Assembly: GCA_964006375.1 (NCBI GenBank)
Contig: OZ023270.1
Coordinates: 51,346,120-51,410,119, forward strand
Source: Tillus elongatus
Taxonomy: Eukaryota; Arthropoda; Insecta; Coleoptera; Cleridae
DNA: 64,000 nucleotides
Direction: 5' to 3'
Part shown: positions 1 through 10,434 of the stretch, piece by piece
Numbering within the stretch: the stretch's first letter is position 1
How the letters are laid out: every line of letters starts with the position of its first letter
Position numbers and translations under genes: made by a program
Notes under the pieces: generated by a model
Databases searched by the model: none
Told to the model about the DNA's origin: nothing
What the model saw: only the letters and a program-made list of their open reading frames with translations

Positions 1-1
1 C

Positions 2-225
2 AGATTAAATAAACAATATGCATCTGAAACCAGATACAGCCCAAGGAGAAGTCCGTTTGCACCAGTAGTTATACAAAATAACAATTCTAGTACAACTCAT
101 ATTAATAATTTAAACACTTACGATACGGGGCGTAATCAAAAACGGATTAATAATGAGAATGTCTTAATTGAACAAATAGATACAGGAGAATTAAATGACG
201 AGGAAAAACAATTGTTATTTAGTTA
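2..225 (+). pseudogene. Gypsy/errantivirus segment upstream of RT, ended by a stop
   Basis: An open frame enters from the window edge and ends in TAA at 223-225. It is in the same frame as the reverse transcriptase that follows, and its last part (…GELNDEEKQLL…) resembles the short linker ahead of errantivirus RT. The Asn/Ser/Arg-rich first part was not recognised, and no retropepsin DTG motif is visible, so gag and protease lie outside the window or are lost here. The stop looks like a decay mutation that separates this part from the RT. Confidence 0.55.
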
Positions 226-2269
226 ATTATCAGAATATCAGGACATATGTTTAAATAAAAACGAACCATTGACGCACACAAATGCGATAAAACATAGAAT
301 AAGGACAACAGACGACATACCTGTCCATTCTAAATTATATAGATACCCGTACGTACACAAACCGGAAGTAGACAGACAAATAAATGACATGTTAAGACAA
401 AAAATCATTAGGAAAAGCCACAGCCCATATAGCTCACCTATTTGGGTTATATCAAAGAAAATGGACAAGTCAAATAAACAAAAATGGAGAATTGTGGTGG
501 ACTATAGGAAACTAAATGAAAAAACAATACCGGACAGACACCCAATTCCCAAAATTGATGAAATACTGGACAAAATTGGGCGAGCCCAATATTTTTCGAC
601 GATCGATTTGATCTCTGGGTATCACCAAATTGAAATGGACCCCAGGGACATAGAAAAAACAGCGTTTACCACCGATACAGGCCATTGGGAGTACACCAGG
701 ATGCCGTTCGGGTTATCTGGGGCTCCAGCGACCTTTTCTAGGCTCATGCAGAACGTATTAGAAGGCCTAATTGGACAAACATGCCTTGTATATATGGATG
801 ACGTCATAGTTTTCTCCACATCTTTACAGGAACACCTTGAGAAACTAAAACTAGTATTCGAGCGCTTCAGGCAAAGCAACTTCAAGATCCAGCTAGACGA
901 AAGCGATTTCCTAAGGAAGGAAGCCGAGTTTTTAGGACACGTGGTCGTCCCAGACGGGATCCGTCCGAATCCAAAGAAACTGGACGCAATAAGGAAATTC
1001 CCGATACCTAAAACCCCAAAGGAAATAAAATCATTCCTAGGATTAGTTGGATACTATCGTAAATTCATAGAAAACTTCGCACACGTTACGAAACCACTAA
1101 CAAAATGTTTAAGGAAAAACTCGAAGATAAACGTGAACGACGAAGAATACATTGCTGCCTTTAACTCATGTAAAGACATATTAATGAATTCACCTGTACT
1201 TATATCACCGGATTTTTCTAAAGACTTTATATTAACAACCGACGCTTCAAACGTAGCAATAGCCGGAATATTAAGCCAAGGCGAACCCAATGCGGATCAC
1301 CCGATAGCTTACGCCAGCCGGACATTAAACGACACCGAATCCAGGTACAGCACAATCGAGAAAGAATTATTAGCCATCGTGTGGGCAACTAACTATTTTA
1401 GACCATACTTATACGGAAGGAAATTCACTATATACACGGACCATAAACCTTTAAAATGGTTATTTTCGTTGAAACAACCAAATTCAAAATTGCTCCGTTG
1501 GAGATTAAAATTAGAAGAATATGAATTTAAAATTGAATACAAAAAAGGAAAGCTAAACTGCGCAGCAGATGCACTGTCCAGAGTAGAAATAAACCCACTA
1601 GACATAGATAATCAGTCAATGGCGAATAATATCGACGAAGAGGAAGAAATCATAGAAATTGACGAAGACGACACAGCAAACTCGAATGCGGACTCGTATT
1701 CAGCACCAGGCATACCAATACTTGAGGAAGAAATCGTTAACAGCAAAACCAATCAGATAGTTTTTAAAAATACGGATAAACCGGACATATTCTCAGTCAG
1801 AAGAGATAAAAGAAATTTCATCTATGCAAACTTCAATTTAAACAAACCGGATCAGATAGAGAAATTTATAAAAGAATACTGTTTACCACAAAGGAAATAT
1901 TATTGCATTTTTGTAAATGAACAAGATTACGAACTAGTAAGTTCGGCAATCAATAAAAACTTTAATAACGTAGAATCACCCAAACTTTATAGATGTCTGG
2001 AAATTAGGAATGAAATTAACGAGGACGAATTAACCGAGACTATAACGAAATATCACGAGGGGAAGAGTAACCATCGCGGGGCTGATGAGACTTACCTAAG
2101 AATGAAGAAAATATACTACTATCCCAACTTAAAGAAACATATAGAGGAATATGTACGAAATTGCGAATTATGCAAAACGTGCAAATATAATAGGAACCCG
2201 GTACAAATAGCATTGGAGCACACCCCCACAGCATCTAAACCATTAGAGATATTACACATTCCAAATTGA
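226..2269 (+). pseudogene. pol: Errantivirus-like Pol: reverse transcriptase, RNase H, integrase zinc domain
   Basis: This is the polyprotein that copies the element's RNA and begins integration. Seen in order: an RT with the fingers motif SPIWVISKK, the palm motif TIDLISGYHQIEMD and the catalytic box YMDD (about 790-810); an RNase H with TTDAS, the IEKELLA segment and TDHKPLKWL, closed by CAADALSR; an acidic spacer; and an integrase zinc finger with H-x-H spacing and CELC (about 2050-2175). The frame opens just after the TAA at 223-225, and there is no in-frame ATG before the RT. It ends prematurely at 2269, exactly where the integrase catalytic core should start. RT and RNase H are otherwise uninterrupted, so the copy is fairly young but defective. 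Confidence 0.93.
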
Positions 2270-3038
2270 ACAAGCTATCTTCCTAACAATTATAGATCCA
2301 TTTAGTAAATTTAGCCAAGCATTTCCAATAAAAAGTAAAAGTGCTACTGAAATTGCAAAAAACTTGATCAAGTACTTTTCACAATATGGAGCGTGTAAAA
2401 TAATAATCGCAGACCCAGGTACGGAGTTTTCAAACCAGGTAATTAAAGAACTATTAGAAACATATCAGATAGAGTTACATATAACAACACCGCAAAACCC
2501 AACATCCAATGGACCTATCGAAAGATTTCACAGCACGATTATTGAACATTATCGATTATTCAAAATGAAATTTAAAAATATGAAACCCATAGACTTAATA
2601 CCATATTGTATATTCGCTTACAACTCGACAATACACTCACAGACACTAAAACCACCTTTTGATTTAATATTTGGCTACATACCCGAAATGTTTAACTATG
2701 ACCCGAAAGTCATAATTACACAGGAATACAACGTACAACATAAAGATTTAATGCAAATTATTTACGAGATAGTCAGAAGCAGGATAGAGAATTCAAAAAT
2801 AAAAACGTTACAACGGACAAATAAAAACACTAACCAACCGTTCAAGGAAGGTGATATTGTCTATAAAAAGATACCACCAGGCTTTCATAAAAAACATAAA
2901 AACCCATTTTCAGGACCGTACTCAATAATATCCCTATTAGAACATAACAAAGCTATTTTAATAAATCATAAAAATGACGAACAGATGATAGCACATTTAA
3001 GAAATTTACGTATTGCAGGTTCCTTGCCACGGGAATAA
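2262..3038 (+). pseudogene. pol: Errantivirus-like integrase catalytic core and C-terminal domain, frame-shifted
   Basis: This continues the Pol reading in a different frame. It has FLTIIDPFSKF, the second catalytic Asp in IIADPGTEF and the catalytic Glu in NGPIERFHS, with 35 residues between them as expected for a DD35E retroviral-type integrase. A basic C-terminal region follows (KEGDIVYKKIPPG, then FSGPYSI, the GPY module). The region around 2258-2270, where the first catalytic Asp belongs, appears to have lost a few bases. That loss both shifts the frame and removes the residue. Integration by this copy is therefore not expected. Confidence 0.9.
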
Positions 3039-3055
3039 CAGCCCAAATACAAGAC

Positions 3056-4717
3056 TTGACAGACAACCCAGGCATGTTACCAAAGAAATTAGGCACAGCA
3101 TACACGGAGACTAGCAACTGGAATCTGATACACATACATGACTTGACACAATTACATAGAGACTACAACCAAATAAAAAGACACTACGCCAATACAGTTA
3201 CCTTCATGACAAAAGATTACCATTCTGAATATCATAATTTCATATTGACTTTGAATTTCACCATAGATAATGTAGACGATATATTTTATAGGATTTTTCC
3301 AAATAACAATATTATTAATAGACGAAAACGTGGCCTAATAAACGGACTAGGTTCTATATTTAAGTCAATCACGGGGAATCTCGATTCACAAGATGGGGAA
3401 CGCATTCAACAAGCATTAGAAGTCTTAACGACAGATCAAAATAAAATTCATGAACTTTTTAGGTCTCAAAATTCAATCATGCTCGAGGCAATAGTCGAGT
3501 TTAATAACACGATAGTAGGATTGAGTCATAACCAAGGCACGATAGTAAATAGGATAAATGAATTAGGTAATACAGTAGAAAGCCTGCGAAGTGAACAATT
3601 AACTCACTATCATCGCATTAAGATCCTAGAGTTACTCATGCAGCTAGGACAATTATTAAACAATATTCAAGAAATAGCACTAACAACAGAAAATGCCATC
3701 ACTTTTGCAAAATTAGGAATCTTTCACACATCCATACTAAAACCAACATTTATAATAAAAGAAATCAATAAAATCCAAAATTATGCACCTAATGCTAAAG
3801 TAATAACAACCACTGATCTAAATCTATACGAAAAAGTCTTTAAAATAAAAGCCGTCCAAAACAATTTCAAAATTATATTTCAAATAGAAATACCTCTGGT
3901 AGATGAATCAGAATATGATTATTATCAATTATATACATTACCTGTCCCTAGAAAGACACACCTTTTTACCATGATAATTCCTAGAACCAAATACCTTATC
4001 CTAAGCAGTAAACAATATGCCTATCGTAATGAAGAATGTCAAAATTTAAAGAACCAAATATATTTTTGCAAAGACGACAATCCAACAACCATGAATGATC
4101 AAAACCCATGTGAAATAAAGCTAATAAAATTTCAAAAACCTATTAACAATTGTAATCAAGAATTAGTCAAAATTAATAGAACCACAGTTTCGAGATATGG
4201 AACCAGTCAGTATATAGTTATAGCACCCGAAGAAACTAACGCCAGAATAACTTGCAAGGAACAGGAGTGGACCAACATCATCAAGGGTACAAAATTAATC
4301 AACCTGCAACCAAATTGCCAATTAACCATAGGCAACAAAATTTACAAGACCGGCCCAGCAACAGCAGAAACACAACAACTATTCAACCTGCCTTCACTAG
4401 AAACCCCCATTCAAGAAGATCAACCAATTCCAGGACCAGTACGAGAAATATCATTAGAAAACGTACAGCTACACAACATCAATCAAATCCAACACCAACT
4501 TCAAAAAATTAAACAAAATATACCAGGACCTATAACAATACCAATCCATCACCTGAGTATATGGACAATATTACTGTACATAGCTGTCTTAATAACCATC
4601 ACAACGATAGCCGTCCGAATGGGGTTGAAGAAACGAAGAACCCGCAAAGAAGATAAAGGAACAAAAACAGGAACCACCGAGTCCGGATTTCCGTTGAAAA
4701 TCCGGAACGAACCATAG
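3056..4717 (+). CDS. env: Errantivirus-type envelope glycoprotein, baculovirus F-like
   Basis: An uninterrupted frame of about 550 codons lies just downstream of Pol, in a different frame. The frame stays open a little upstream of 3056 and the first ATG is at 3074. Errantivirus env is normally expressed from a spliced RNA, so the true N-terminus and signal peptide may come from a 5' exon. Visible features are a furin-type RRKR site near residue 90 followed by a Gly-rich hydrophobic stretch, a long helical ectodomain with heptad-like spacing, several Cys in the C-terminal half, N-glycosylation sites, one hydrophobic transmembrane segment (about residues 498-520) and a short basic tail. This matches the F-protein-like Env family (Pfam Baculo_F type). 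The frame is intact although pol is broken. Confidence 0.88.
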   Translation: MTDNPGMLPKKLGTAYTETSNWNLIHIHDLTQLHRDYNQIKRHYANTVTFMTKDYHSEYHNFILTLNFTIDNVDDIFYRIFPNNNIINRRKRGLINGLGSIFKSITGNLDSQDGERIQQALEVLTTDQNKIHELFRSQNSIMLEAIVEFNNTIVGLSHNQGTIVNRINELGNTVESLRSEQLTHYHRIKILELLMQLGQLLNNIQEIALTTENAITFAKLGIFHTSILKPTFIIKEINKIQNYAPNAKVITTTDLNLYEKVFKIKAVQNNFKIIFQIEIPLVDESEYDYYQLYTLPVPRKTHLFTMIIPRTKYLILSSKQYAYRNEECQNLKNQIYFCKDDNPTTMNDQNPCEIKLIKFQKPINNCNQELVKINRTTVSRYGTSQYIVIAPEETNARITCKEQEWTNIIKGTKLINLQPNCQLTIGNKIYKTGPATAETQQLFNLPSLETPIQEDQPIPGPVREISLENVQLHNINQIQHQLQKIKQNIPGPITIPIHHLSIWTILLYIAVLITITTIAVRMGLKKRRTRKEDKGTKTGTTESGFPLKIRNEP

Positions 4718-4725
4718 CTTCGTCT

Positions 4726-4742
4726 TTAAAAAGGGGAGGAGA
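4726..4742 (+). promoter_or_regulatory. Polypurine tract of the errantivirus-like element
   Basis: A purine run (AAAAAGGGGAGGAGA) sits just after the env stop and immediately before the presumed 3' LTR. This is the standard position of the plus-strand primer of LTR retrotransposons. Confidence 0.75.
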
Positions 4743-5170
4743 TAAATGGAGCCCAAACAATGGCCCATTATAATACAATGTCGCCTTCCCACGGTAAGAA
4801 CCGCTGAGTCAGCCGCCGTCTTAACGGAGCCAAGAACTTGCAGGTTCAAAGTGCAAGTAGAACGGAATATCACTGTGAGAATCAACATCAGCAGATTCCT
4901 TGTTATCCAGAGACAATAGTGCCACGCCTGGAGGGAAGACTATAAAGAGGCTAATCACAGAGGTAGAACCGTTCATTCTTGTTCCGAGTTAGTCATTAGC
5001 ACACCGAGTGCAGAGACTTTAGATCACATGTAGGTTGATCGTCTTATTTTAGTATATTATATTATTCATTTTTCTTGTAACTAAATAATTAAGTATTGAT
5101 TGTTCAAAGTATTAAATAAATTGTTTTAAAAAGTCAAACGTCTTAACCGTGAAGTTAAGTCGCGATCCCA
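4743..5170 (+). repeat. Probable 3' LTR of the errantivirus-like element
   Basis: The stretch follows the polypurine tract and has LTR-like signals: a TATAAAG box at 4941 with a possible initiator region after it, and an AATAAA polyadenylation signal at 5115-5120. The 5' LTR lies outside the window, so neither border nor the target duplication could be checked. The right border is a guess from the change in sequence character. Confidence 0.5.
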
Positions 5171-5199
5171 TAGAATTTTTTAGGTGAAAGTAGATTGTT

Positions 5200-5790
5200 T
5201 AGTTTGTTGGATTTTTCTGAAGATAATAAAAAAGATGCCAATGAAATAATTACTGCATTTTAGTCTCATATATCACCGCACAGGAAAGTGATATATAAAA
5301 AATGTATGTTCTATAATAGAGAATAGCGATGAATATTTTGAAGCATTTTTAACAAATATACAAAACCTAATAAAGAGCTGTGAATTTGAATATCAAGAAG
5401 AAGCATGTTGAGAGGCCGAATAGTACTGGGTATAAAAGACGGTGTGTAATAAGAATGATTATATTAAGAAGTTTTAAACTAAATTTAGCAACGGCTGTAC
5501 AAACATGCAGAGCTGCCATAATAAGCAAAAGCCAGTAAAAAGATTAACAAGTAACGTGGTGCTGGATAATATAAAAATATATAGTCGACGGCCAAATATG
5601 AGCATGAAGGTGTCAAGGTTTTGTGAAACTATGCGGTATCCCTGTAAAAAGTGCATGTTTTAAAAAGATGTCCAGCATACAGGCAAATTTGTTCATTGTG
5701 CAAAAAAACGTATCATTTGAGCATCAGCCATAAATTTCATGCGATAAGAAACAGCAACAACAGTCACGTTCGATAGGCACAAGATGTAGA
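5200..5790 (+). pseudogene. Decayed gag of a second Gypsy family (capsid and zinc knuckle)
   Basis: Translations hopping between frames give capsid-like pieces (…YKKCMFYNRE, LTNIQNLIKSCEFEYQEEA) and then a nucleocapsid zinc-knuckle remnant (KRCPAYRQICSLCKKTYH). This order is typical of Mag/mdg3-type Gypsy gag and unlike the errantivirus upstream. Many stops and frameshifts show it is old. It continues into protease and RT remnants on the same strand. Confidence 0.7.
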
Positions 5791-5799
5791 AGACTTAAA

Positions 5800-6265
5800 A
5801 GAAGAGGAGGAATTTACATTTGGCGAGTTGGTGGTTGCTAGAATCAACACAGTGGACAATAAAATCAAAGAAGACAGCAAATGTGAAGACAAAAATGATC
5901 CAATTGAAGTACATGAAATTTATGTAAATGAACCAAATATATGGGTGCAGAAAATAGTGATTGAAGGAAGAGGACACATCCGGTTTAAATTAGGCGCAAG
6001 ATCTCCAGTAGAGATTTTTCACTTTATTCAATAAACTAAATCTAGAGGTTACAACATGTGAATGTAGTTCGAGATTAGGGGCATTAAATGGATCAAAAAT
6101 TGTAGCCAAATTTAATGCAAATCTGATAGTGTCTTGTAATAATGTTAAAACCAAGCTACATTGTATGATTGCCATCATACAAACACGAGCAATATTTGGG
6201 CTATCTGGATGTTTAAAATTGAAATAAATTGGACGAGTTGATTATGTTGACTTATAAATAGATTA
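5800..6265 (+). pseudogene. Decayed Gypsy protease region
   Basis: The piece HIRFKLGARSPVEIFHFIQ (about 5975-6030) aligns by eye with the retropepsin start, where the catalytic DTGA would be; LGA replaces DTGA. A frameshift then leads into LFNKLNLEV, SRLGALNGSKIVAKFNA and AIFGLSGCLKLK, the usual end of Gypsy proteases before the RT. The active site is therefore lost. It belongs to the same element as the gag remnant upstream and the RT remnant downstream. Confidence 0.7.
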
Positions 6266-6519
6266 TTAGTTGATTATGTTGACTTCAGAATAGTAGCCAG
6301 TTAACTTACGCTCTGGCTACATCCTTCACCTACAGAAACGAAACCCAACAGTGAAGCCAGAGAAGTAGTCTCCAAGTCTGTATGTATTATGGTAGTATGG
6401 ACCAGTTTCACCAAGTAAGGGCAACAACAATCAATGAATTCAAAGATATGTATACTATAAAAACAGAAAAACATTGCGAGGGAGTCATAAAACCTTAGAC
6501 AAGGCTTCCTCAAGTACTA

Positions 6520-6720
6520 ATGGAGAAATTAGGGAAAAATTAAACGAACCGATAACAGTAAATATAGAAGACAAAGTTGATTAACCTAGCAAATTGGTAA
6601 GTAATAATGTAATAATACAAACCCCTGATAAAAGCATGAGGATTGGTCTTGAAGTAAATAAAGTTTAAAAAATTCATCTCATTCCCAAATTTAAGGACAT
6701 TGGGGCAAAACTACTTGCTA

Positions 6721-6786
<66 letters not shown>

Positions 6787-6960
6787 CTCTATATTGGGTA
6801 TTAAAAAAAAGGTTCTGGAACATACACCTAAATCAAAAGTCTTCTGAAATCTGCACTTTTAACAAGCTATTTGGGTGTTATAAGTTTCTACGTTTACCAT
6901 TTGGGTTATCTTGTTCGCCAGAAATTTTTGTGAAATTAAATCAAAAATACTTTGGGGGCG
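6520..6960 (+). pseudogene. Decayed Gypsy reverse transcriptase split by a TA array
   Basis: Before the array, REKLNEPITVNIEDKVD and TPDKSMRIGLE recall the RT fingers. After it, SSEICTFNKLFGCYKFLRLPFGLSCSPEIFVK is a clear Gypsy RT palm segment. The (TA)n array at 6723-6785 replaces the region that should hold FxxxDLxxGYxQ. The catalytic YxDD box is absent, because the remnant ends near 6960. Confidence 0.75.
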
Positions 6961-7480
6961 TATATCCCGTCCGCAGCGTCATGGCGTATTCTTTTGTTTT
7001 ATTTACTTGTTATATTTCAATTCCATTAACTGTTTTATATAACTATCACTTTCATAACATAACGGCATGACCCTGTGCACTATTGTCGTGTACTTGTTGC
7101 ATTTTCGCGCGTTTACCGTATAATTTGTATGTCCGCAAATAATAATGAAATCGGGTACATAGCTTTTCAGCATAAAGATTATACTATTTGCTAAGTTTTG
7201 TGCCTTTCATTTAAAGAAAAACTAACTTATTTGCGATAAAACATTTTCTATGAAAATTCGCTAACTAAACGCACTTTCCGGGTCCAAAAATTATTTGCAG
7301 TTAACCAGGGAAATAGAAATAATCAATAAATAAAAAAATTTAAAAAAAATGTTAGAACTTCAAGTTCTGTTTCAAACATTACCTATTTAATGGTACATTG
7401 CTAAAAGTTTGAAAATATAATAATATTCTTTTTCAAAATTAATAACACTCTCAAACTATGATCATAACTCTAAAACTCAC
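6961..7480. other. AT-rich stretch, nothing recognised
   Basis: No sustained reading frame, repeat structure or RNA gene was seen. It lies in the minus-strand host gene, downstream of its exon at 7481-7613, and is probably intron. Confidence 0.5.
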
Positions 7481-7613
7481 CTGCTATGATTCTTATTATA
7501 TGAATTGGGTCTGTTATTATTGTCTTTTTCATTATCACAATCCAAAGTCGAAGAGTCTGCTTGTTCCAGTGGAGAGTATGCTTTTCTGTCTTTACCAGCA
7601 CTCTGAAGGCAAG
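7481..7613 (-). CDS. Host gene exon (third visible exon), protein not recognised
   Basis: On the minus strand a T-rich tract ending TTTTTTCAG precedes the exon, and a GTGAGT donor follows it (GT at 7480-7479). The 133 nt are open in the frame required by the previous exon: that exon ends with one base of a codon and this one supplies two. It gives 43 full codons, including CLQSAGKDRKAYSPLEQ and DNEKDNNNRPNSYNKN, a polar low-complexity segment as found in linkers of regulatory proteins. It ends with two bases of the next codon. The next exon was not found between here and the window start. Function unknown. Confidence 0.7.
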
Positions 7614-7694
7614 CTGAAAAAATAAAAATAGTCCTGTGGTAAAATTTAAGTATAGCAGCAGAAGAAATATTAATTTACGTTACAAGTCCGGAAA

Positions 7695-7785
7695 ATACTG
7701 TTTTTTTTTTTTTTTTTGGACGAGTCGATTCTAGGACGAACCGTAGGCGAGTCCTGGAAGTCTGCGAGTCCAAAAAAAAACTGTT
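7695..7785. other. Oligo-T run followed by a repeated cgagtc/gactcg motif
   Basis: A run of about 15 T is followed by several copies of GACGAGTC, GGACGAAC, GGCGAGTCC and GCGAGTCC, which can pair as short hairpins, and then a shorter A run. It could be a small foldback or a retroposed structured RNA. It does not match a tRNA, and the GAAA part of a hammerhead core is missing. Confidence 0.3.
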
Positions 7786-8069
7786 TTCGGACGTGTTGCG
7801 TACACTATTTTTTCGGCAACCGTGTAGAATAACAAATCAATGAGACACATTTCTTTATTATATTTCTTTGTAGAACAAAATTTCGAACATTTTAATTCTT
7901 ATTTGTATTAAATATTGACATTCGAACAGAAGATATGTACTAACAGAAACATTCTAATTCTTATTTGTATTAATATTTATATTAAAATTCGAGCAATTAC
8001 TAATATTGAAAGGATTTAATTTGTTTGAAATGCTTGGTATATTTAAATGCCTTTTGTAGTCAGAACAAG

Positions 8070-8455
8070 AAGGTAAAGTTTCCGTTTCACATTGATTGTT
8101 TTCATCTGATAATTTTTGAAGGGTATTGGCAATTAATAATTTTGTTTGTTAGTGCATTGTCTATATATCCTTCAGCGACATTGGTAGACTTCCAGCCACC
8201 GTGTCTCTTCAAATTTGTGATGTGTCCACCATTATCAGCAAATATTGTCGCTGAAGTTCGACGCATGCTATGGCCTGTGTAATTTTTAGGATTGGGTAAA
8301 TTTAAAAATTCTGCAATTCTTAATCCGAGATTCTCAAAACTGTGGATACCAACGGGCTAAATCAAACATTTTCCTTTTTTGTAATTCACAAATAATCTGT
8401 TATGTGGAGTATGGGATGGCCGTAAAGATAAATATTGCCTATACAATTAAAATGT
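8070..8455 (-). pseudogene. Crypton-type tyrosine recombinase, C-terminal catalytic half
   Basis: The minus-strand translation gives RQYLSLRPSHTPHNRLFVNY, then PVGIHSFENLGLRIAEFLNLP and YTGHSMRRTSATIFADNGG, then LKRHGGWKSTNVAEGYID. This carries the H-x-x-R box (HSMR), the HGGW segment and the catalytic Tyr (EGYI) of tyrosine recombinases, and it resembles Crypton recombinases of insects. An in-frame stop lies at KCLI*PVG. The N-terminal half, including the first catalytic Arg, is missing, and the downstream tail is decayed. Cryptons integrate by site-specific recombination without a DDE transposase. It lies in the host intron in the same orientation as the host gene. The catalytic half is better kept than most elements nearby. 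Confidence 0.8.
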
Positions 8456-8582
8456 CAACTAATTTCATTTCAGATAGCTGTCAGTCGTTATTTCGTTGCT
8501 ATGGTAATGTTCAACTGTATTTATCAAAATCATACCTACCAAGATTTTCATATTCACAATGACAACAACGATGTGATTCTTC

Positions 8583-8624
8583 CCGGCCTAGTCCGGGAAG
8601 TACGTACTTCCCGGACTAGGCCGG
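8583..8624. repeat. 42 bp perfect palindrome, GC-rich
   Basis: Two 21 bp arms (CCGGCCTAGTCCGGGAAGTAC and its reverse complement, the last base of each arm adjoining) meet with no spacer. The palindrome is rich in CCCGG/CCGGG in otherwise AT-rich DNA, and another CCCGG lies about 40 bp downstream. No function assigned. Confidence 0.9.
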
Positions 8625-8825
8625 AGAAATGCTACTTTCTCAAAGAAAAAGCGTTCGAGAAGTGGGTATTTCCCGGATGGTTGCCGAAAAAGGTAATTTC
8701 AGTTTATTCTTATTAATATGCAACAAGTGAAATTGGACGTCTGTTTTTTTAGCCTTGCTGTGTAAACACATGGCTACATAAACAAATTTTCAGCTTAGGA
8801 AAGCATAATTTAATATAGAGATAAA

Positions 8826-9182
8826 GGAGCCTCGGTGGTTCAGGGGCAAAAACGTGTGCGCTGAACCGAAGGGTACTGGGTTCGATCCCAGGGTTCTCCT
8901 TTCACTTTTTCAGTACAAACTGTAACATTAACATAAACCGAGGTTCTGGCATTATATTTGAGCAAGTTGAATGTCTGCACGTTCCGCCCTTCGGAGGGGC
9001 GTAAAGCCGACGGTCCCGTGCCCATGGCTGGGCACGTTAAATATCCCTACCCTCCTTACAAAAAAGTAGGATTTCGGCAAAATTTCCAGGATAGTGAGGT
9101 GAAACTGCTCCCTGGCGTCGGTGATTAGCCATAGTCTCGGAAATAGGCCGACGTTAAAGAAACAAAACACACACAAAGAAAT
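8826..9182 (+). repeat. tRNA-derived SINE, copy 1
   Basis: The head is tRNA-like, with an A box (TGGTTCAGGGGC) and a B box (GGTTCGATCCC), the internal RNA polymerase III promoter. The body contains the segment GGGGCGTAAAGCCGACGGTC and ends ctggcgtcggtgattagccat…ggccgacgttaa, with a CA/A-rich tail (aacacacacaaagaaataaa). A second copy of the same family is at 44166-44494 on the minus strand with matching head and body. That is why it is called a SINE and not a functional tRNA gene. Confidence 0.85.
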
Positions 9183-10430
9183 AAAGCCCTTATTGTTGAG
9201 CTAGACAGCTAGAGAGACCGTGGATAAAATAGCATTGCTCAATACCAGGGAAAAGAAAGGACATTACAGTGATTCTCATATGTTACTGTACCTACATCCC
9301 ATTAATGACAGCTAATAATAATTTCTTAAGTACAAATACATAGATGTACCCCGACATAAATATTTAAATTAAATAGTTATGGATGTATAATAATAACAAC
9401 TTGTATTAGGTGGCTGCCGCATTACCCGAAAGCTATGTGCATTATTTTAGTGACCATGAAAAAAAATAAGTAAATAGAAAATAACATAGGTACTCACAAT
9501 GGCAATTAATAACTTTTCAAAAGTTTTAAGAGGTGATACCTATCAATCAGTCACCTAAAATTAGGTTACTAAGTAAGTCTAAATAATTAGATAATCACCT
9601 ACAATATTTAAGGTACGAGTATATTTTGTCTAATGGGTGCGAAATGAAACAGTTTTTTTTTTTGTACTTTTCGACATGTGAACTCCAAATCTTTTTTTGG
9701 TCTAATAAATTTAAAGAATTCCAACCAGTACACCAGTGCAACAAAGTTTCATAAATCAACAGAATCTATTTAAAACTAAATTTTAAAAATATTTTTTTAA
9801 TTTCCGTAATAAGCTCTATAGATATGATTTGGGTATGGTACAATTATAATTATTTATTATAATTATACTTATTGACAGGTCTACGGATACCATATGAGTG
9901 TTTGATTTTGCAAGATGACAAACATTACGAAAAACATTAAAGGAACTTTCTTTCATTATTATGGAAATACCTTTTTGACAGGTACTGTGTAGCGGATAAA
10001 TTACGACAAACAAAAAGAGACTGTTTTATCTGGTAGCACAGCTCAAGCCCAATGCACTTTCATTTAGACGTAAATATTTTTTCAGGCATCATAAATCACA
10101 GAGTTCGGATACAAATGTGCGATGTGTTTAACTAATGAGGAGGCTTGATTTAGTGAAATACTTGGCGGCGTCGCGCGCTAGCAATTAGCCGTCGAGAACG
10201 TAGCTAGCTTATCCATTTGCCTTGCTTCTGTTTCTTTTATTTGCTCTACAAGGTAATAATTTAAAATTCCCTCTACTTTAGCTAAATTGCAGTTCTATCA
10301 TTGTTTTTAAACCTTTGTTGCTAATATCGAATATGTGCTCAGAAATTTCTTTCTTCTTAAATACACTTACCTATTATATCATAAAATTACTTAATAATGT
10401 GTATGTACCTATAGTTTTTCTTCCACATCG
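9183..10430. other. AT-rich stretch, nothing recognised
   Basis: No coding signal, terminal repeat or RNA gene was seen on either strand. There are only oligo-A/T runs and a short GC-richer patch near 10165-10215. Confidence 0.5.
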
Positions 10431-10434
10431 TCAC

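Noticed and set aside
5474..5977. Minus-strand frames in 5474-5656 and 5795-5977
   Set aside because: They are antisense to recognisable Gypsy gag and protease remnants.
7695..7785. Hammerhead ribozyme in the cgagtc-rich patch
   Set aside because: It has GACGAGTC-like words but no CUGANGA box followed by a hairpin and GAAA.
8435..8716. A 93-codon frame across the 42 bp palindrome
   Set aside because: The frame is partly a translation of the palindrome, and the N-terminal part overlaps the end of the Crypton fragment antisense; no motif.
8826..8900. Functional tRNA gene
   Set aside because: Pol III boxes are present, but the segment is the head of a longer repeat with a second copy at 44166-44494 and a retroposon tail; a SINE explains it better.
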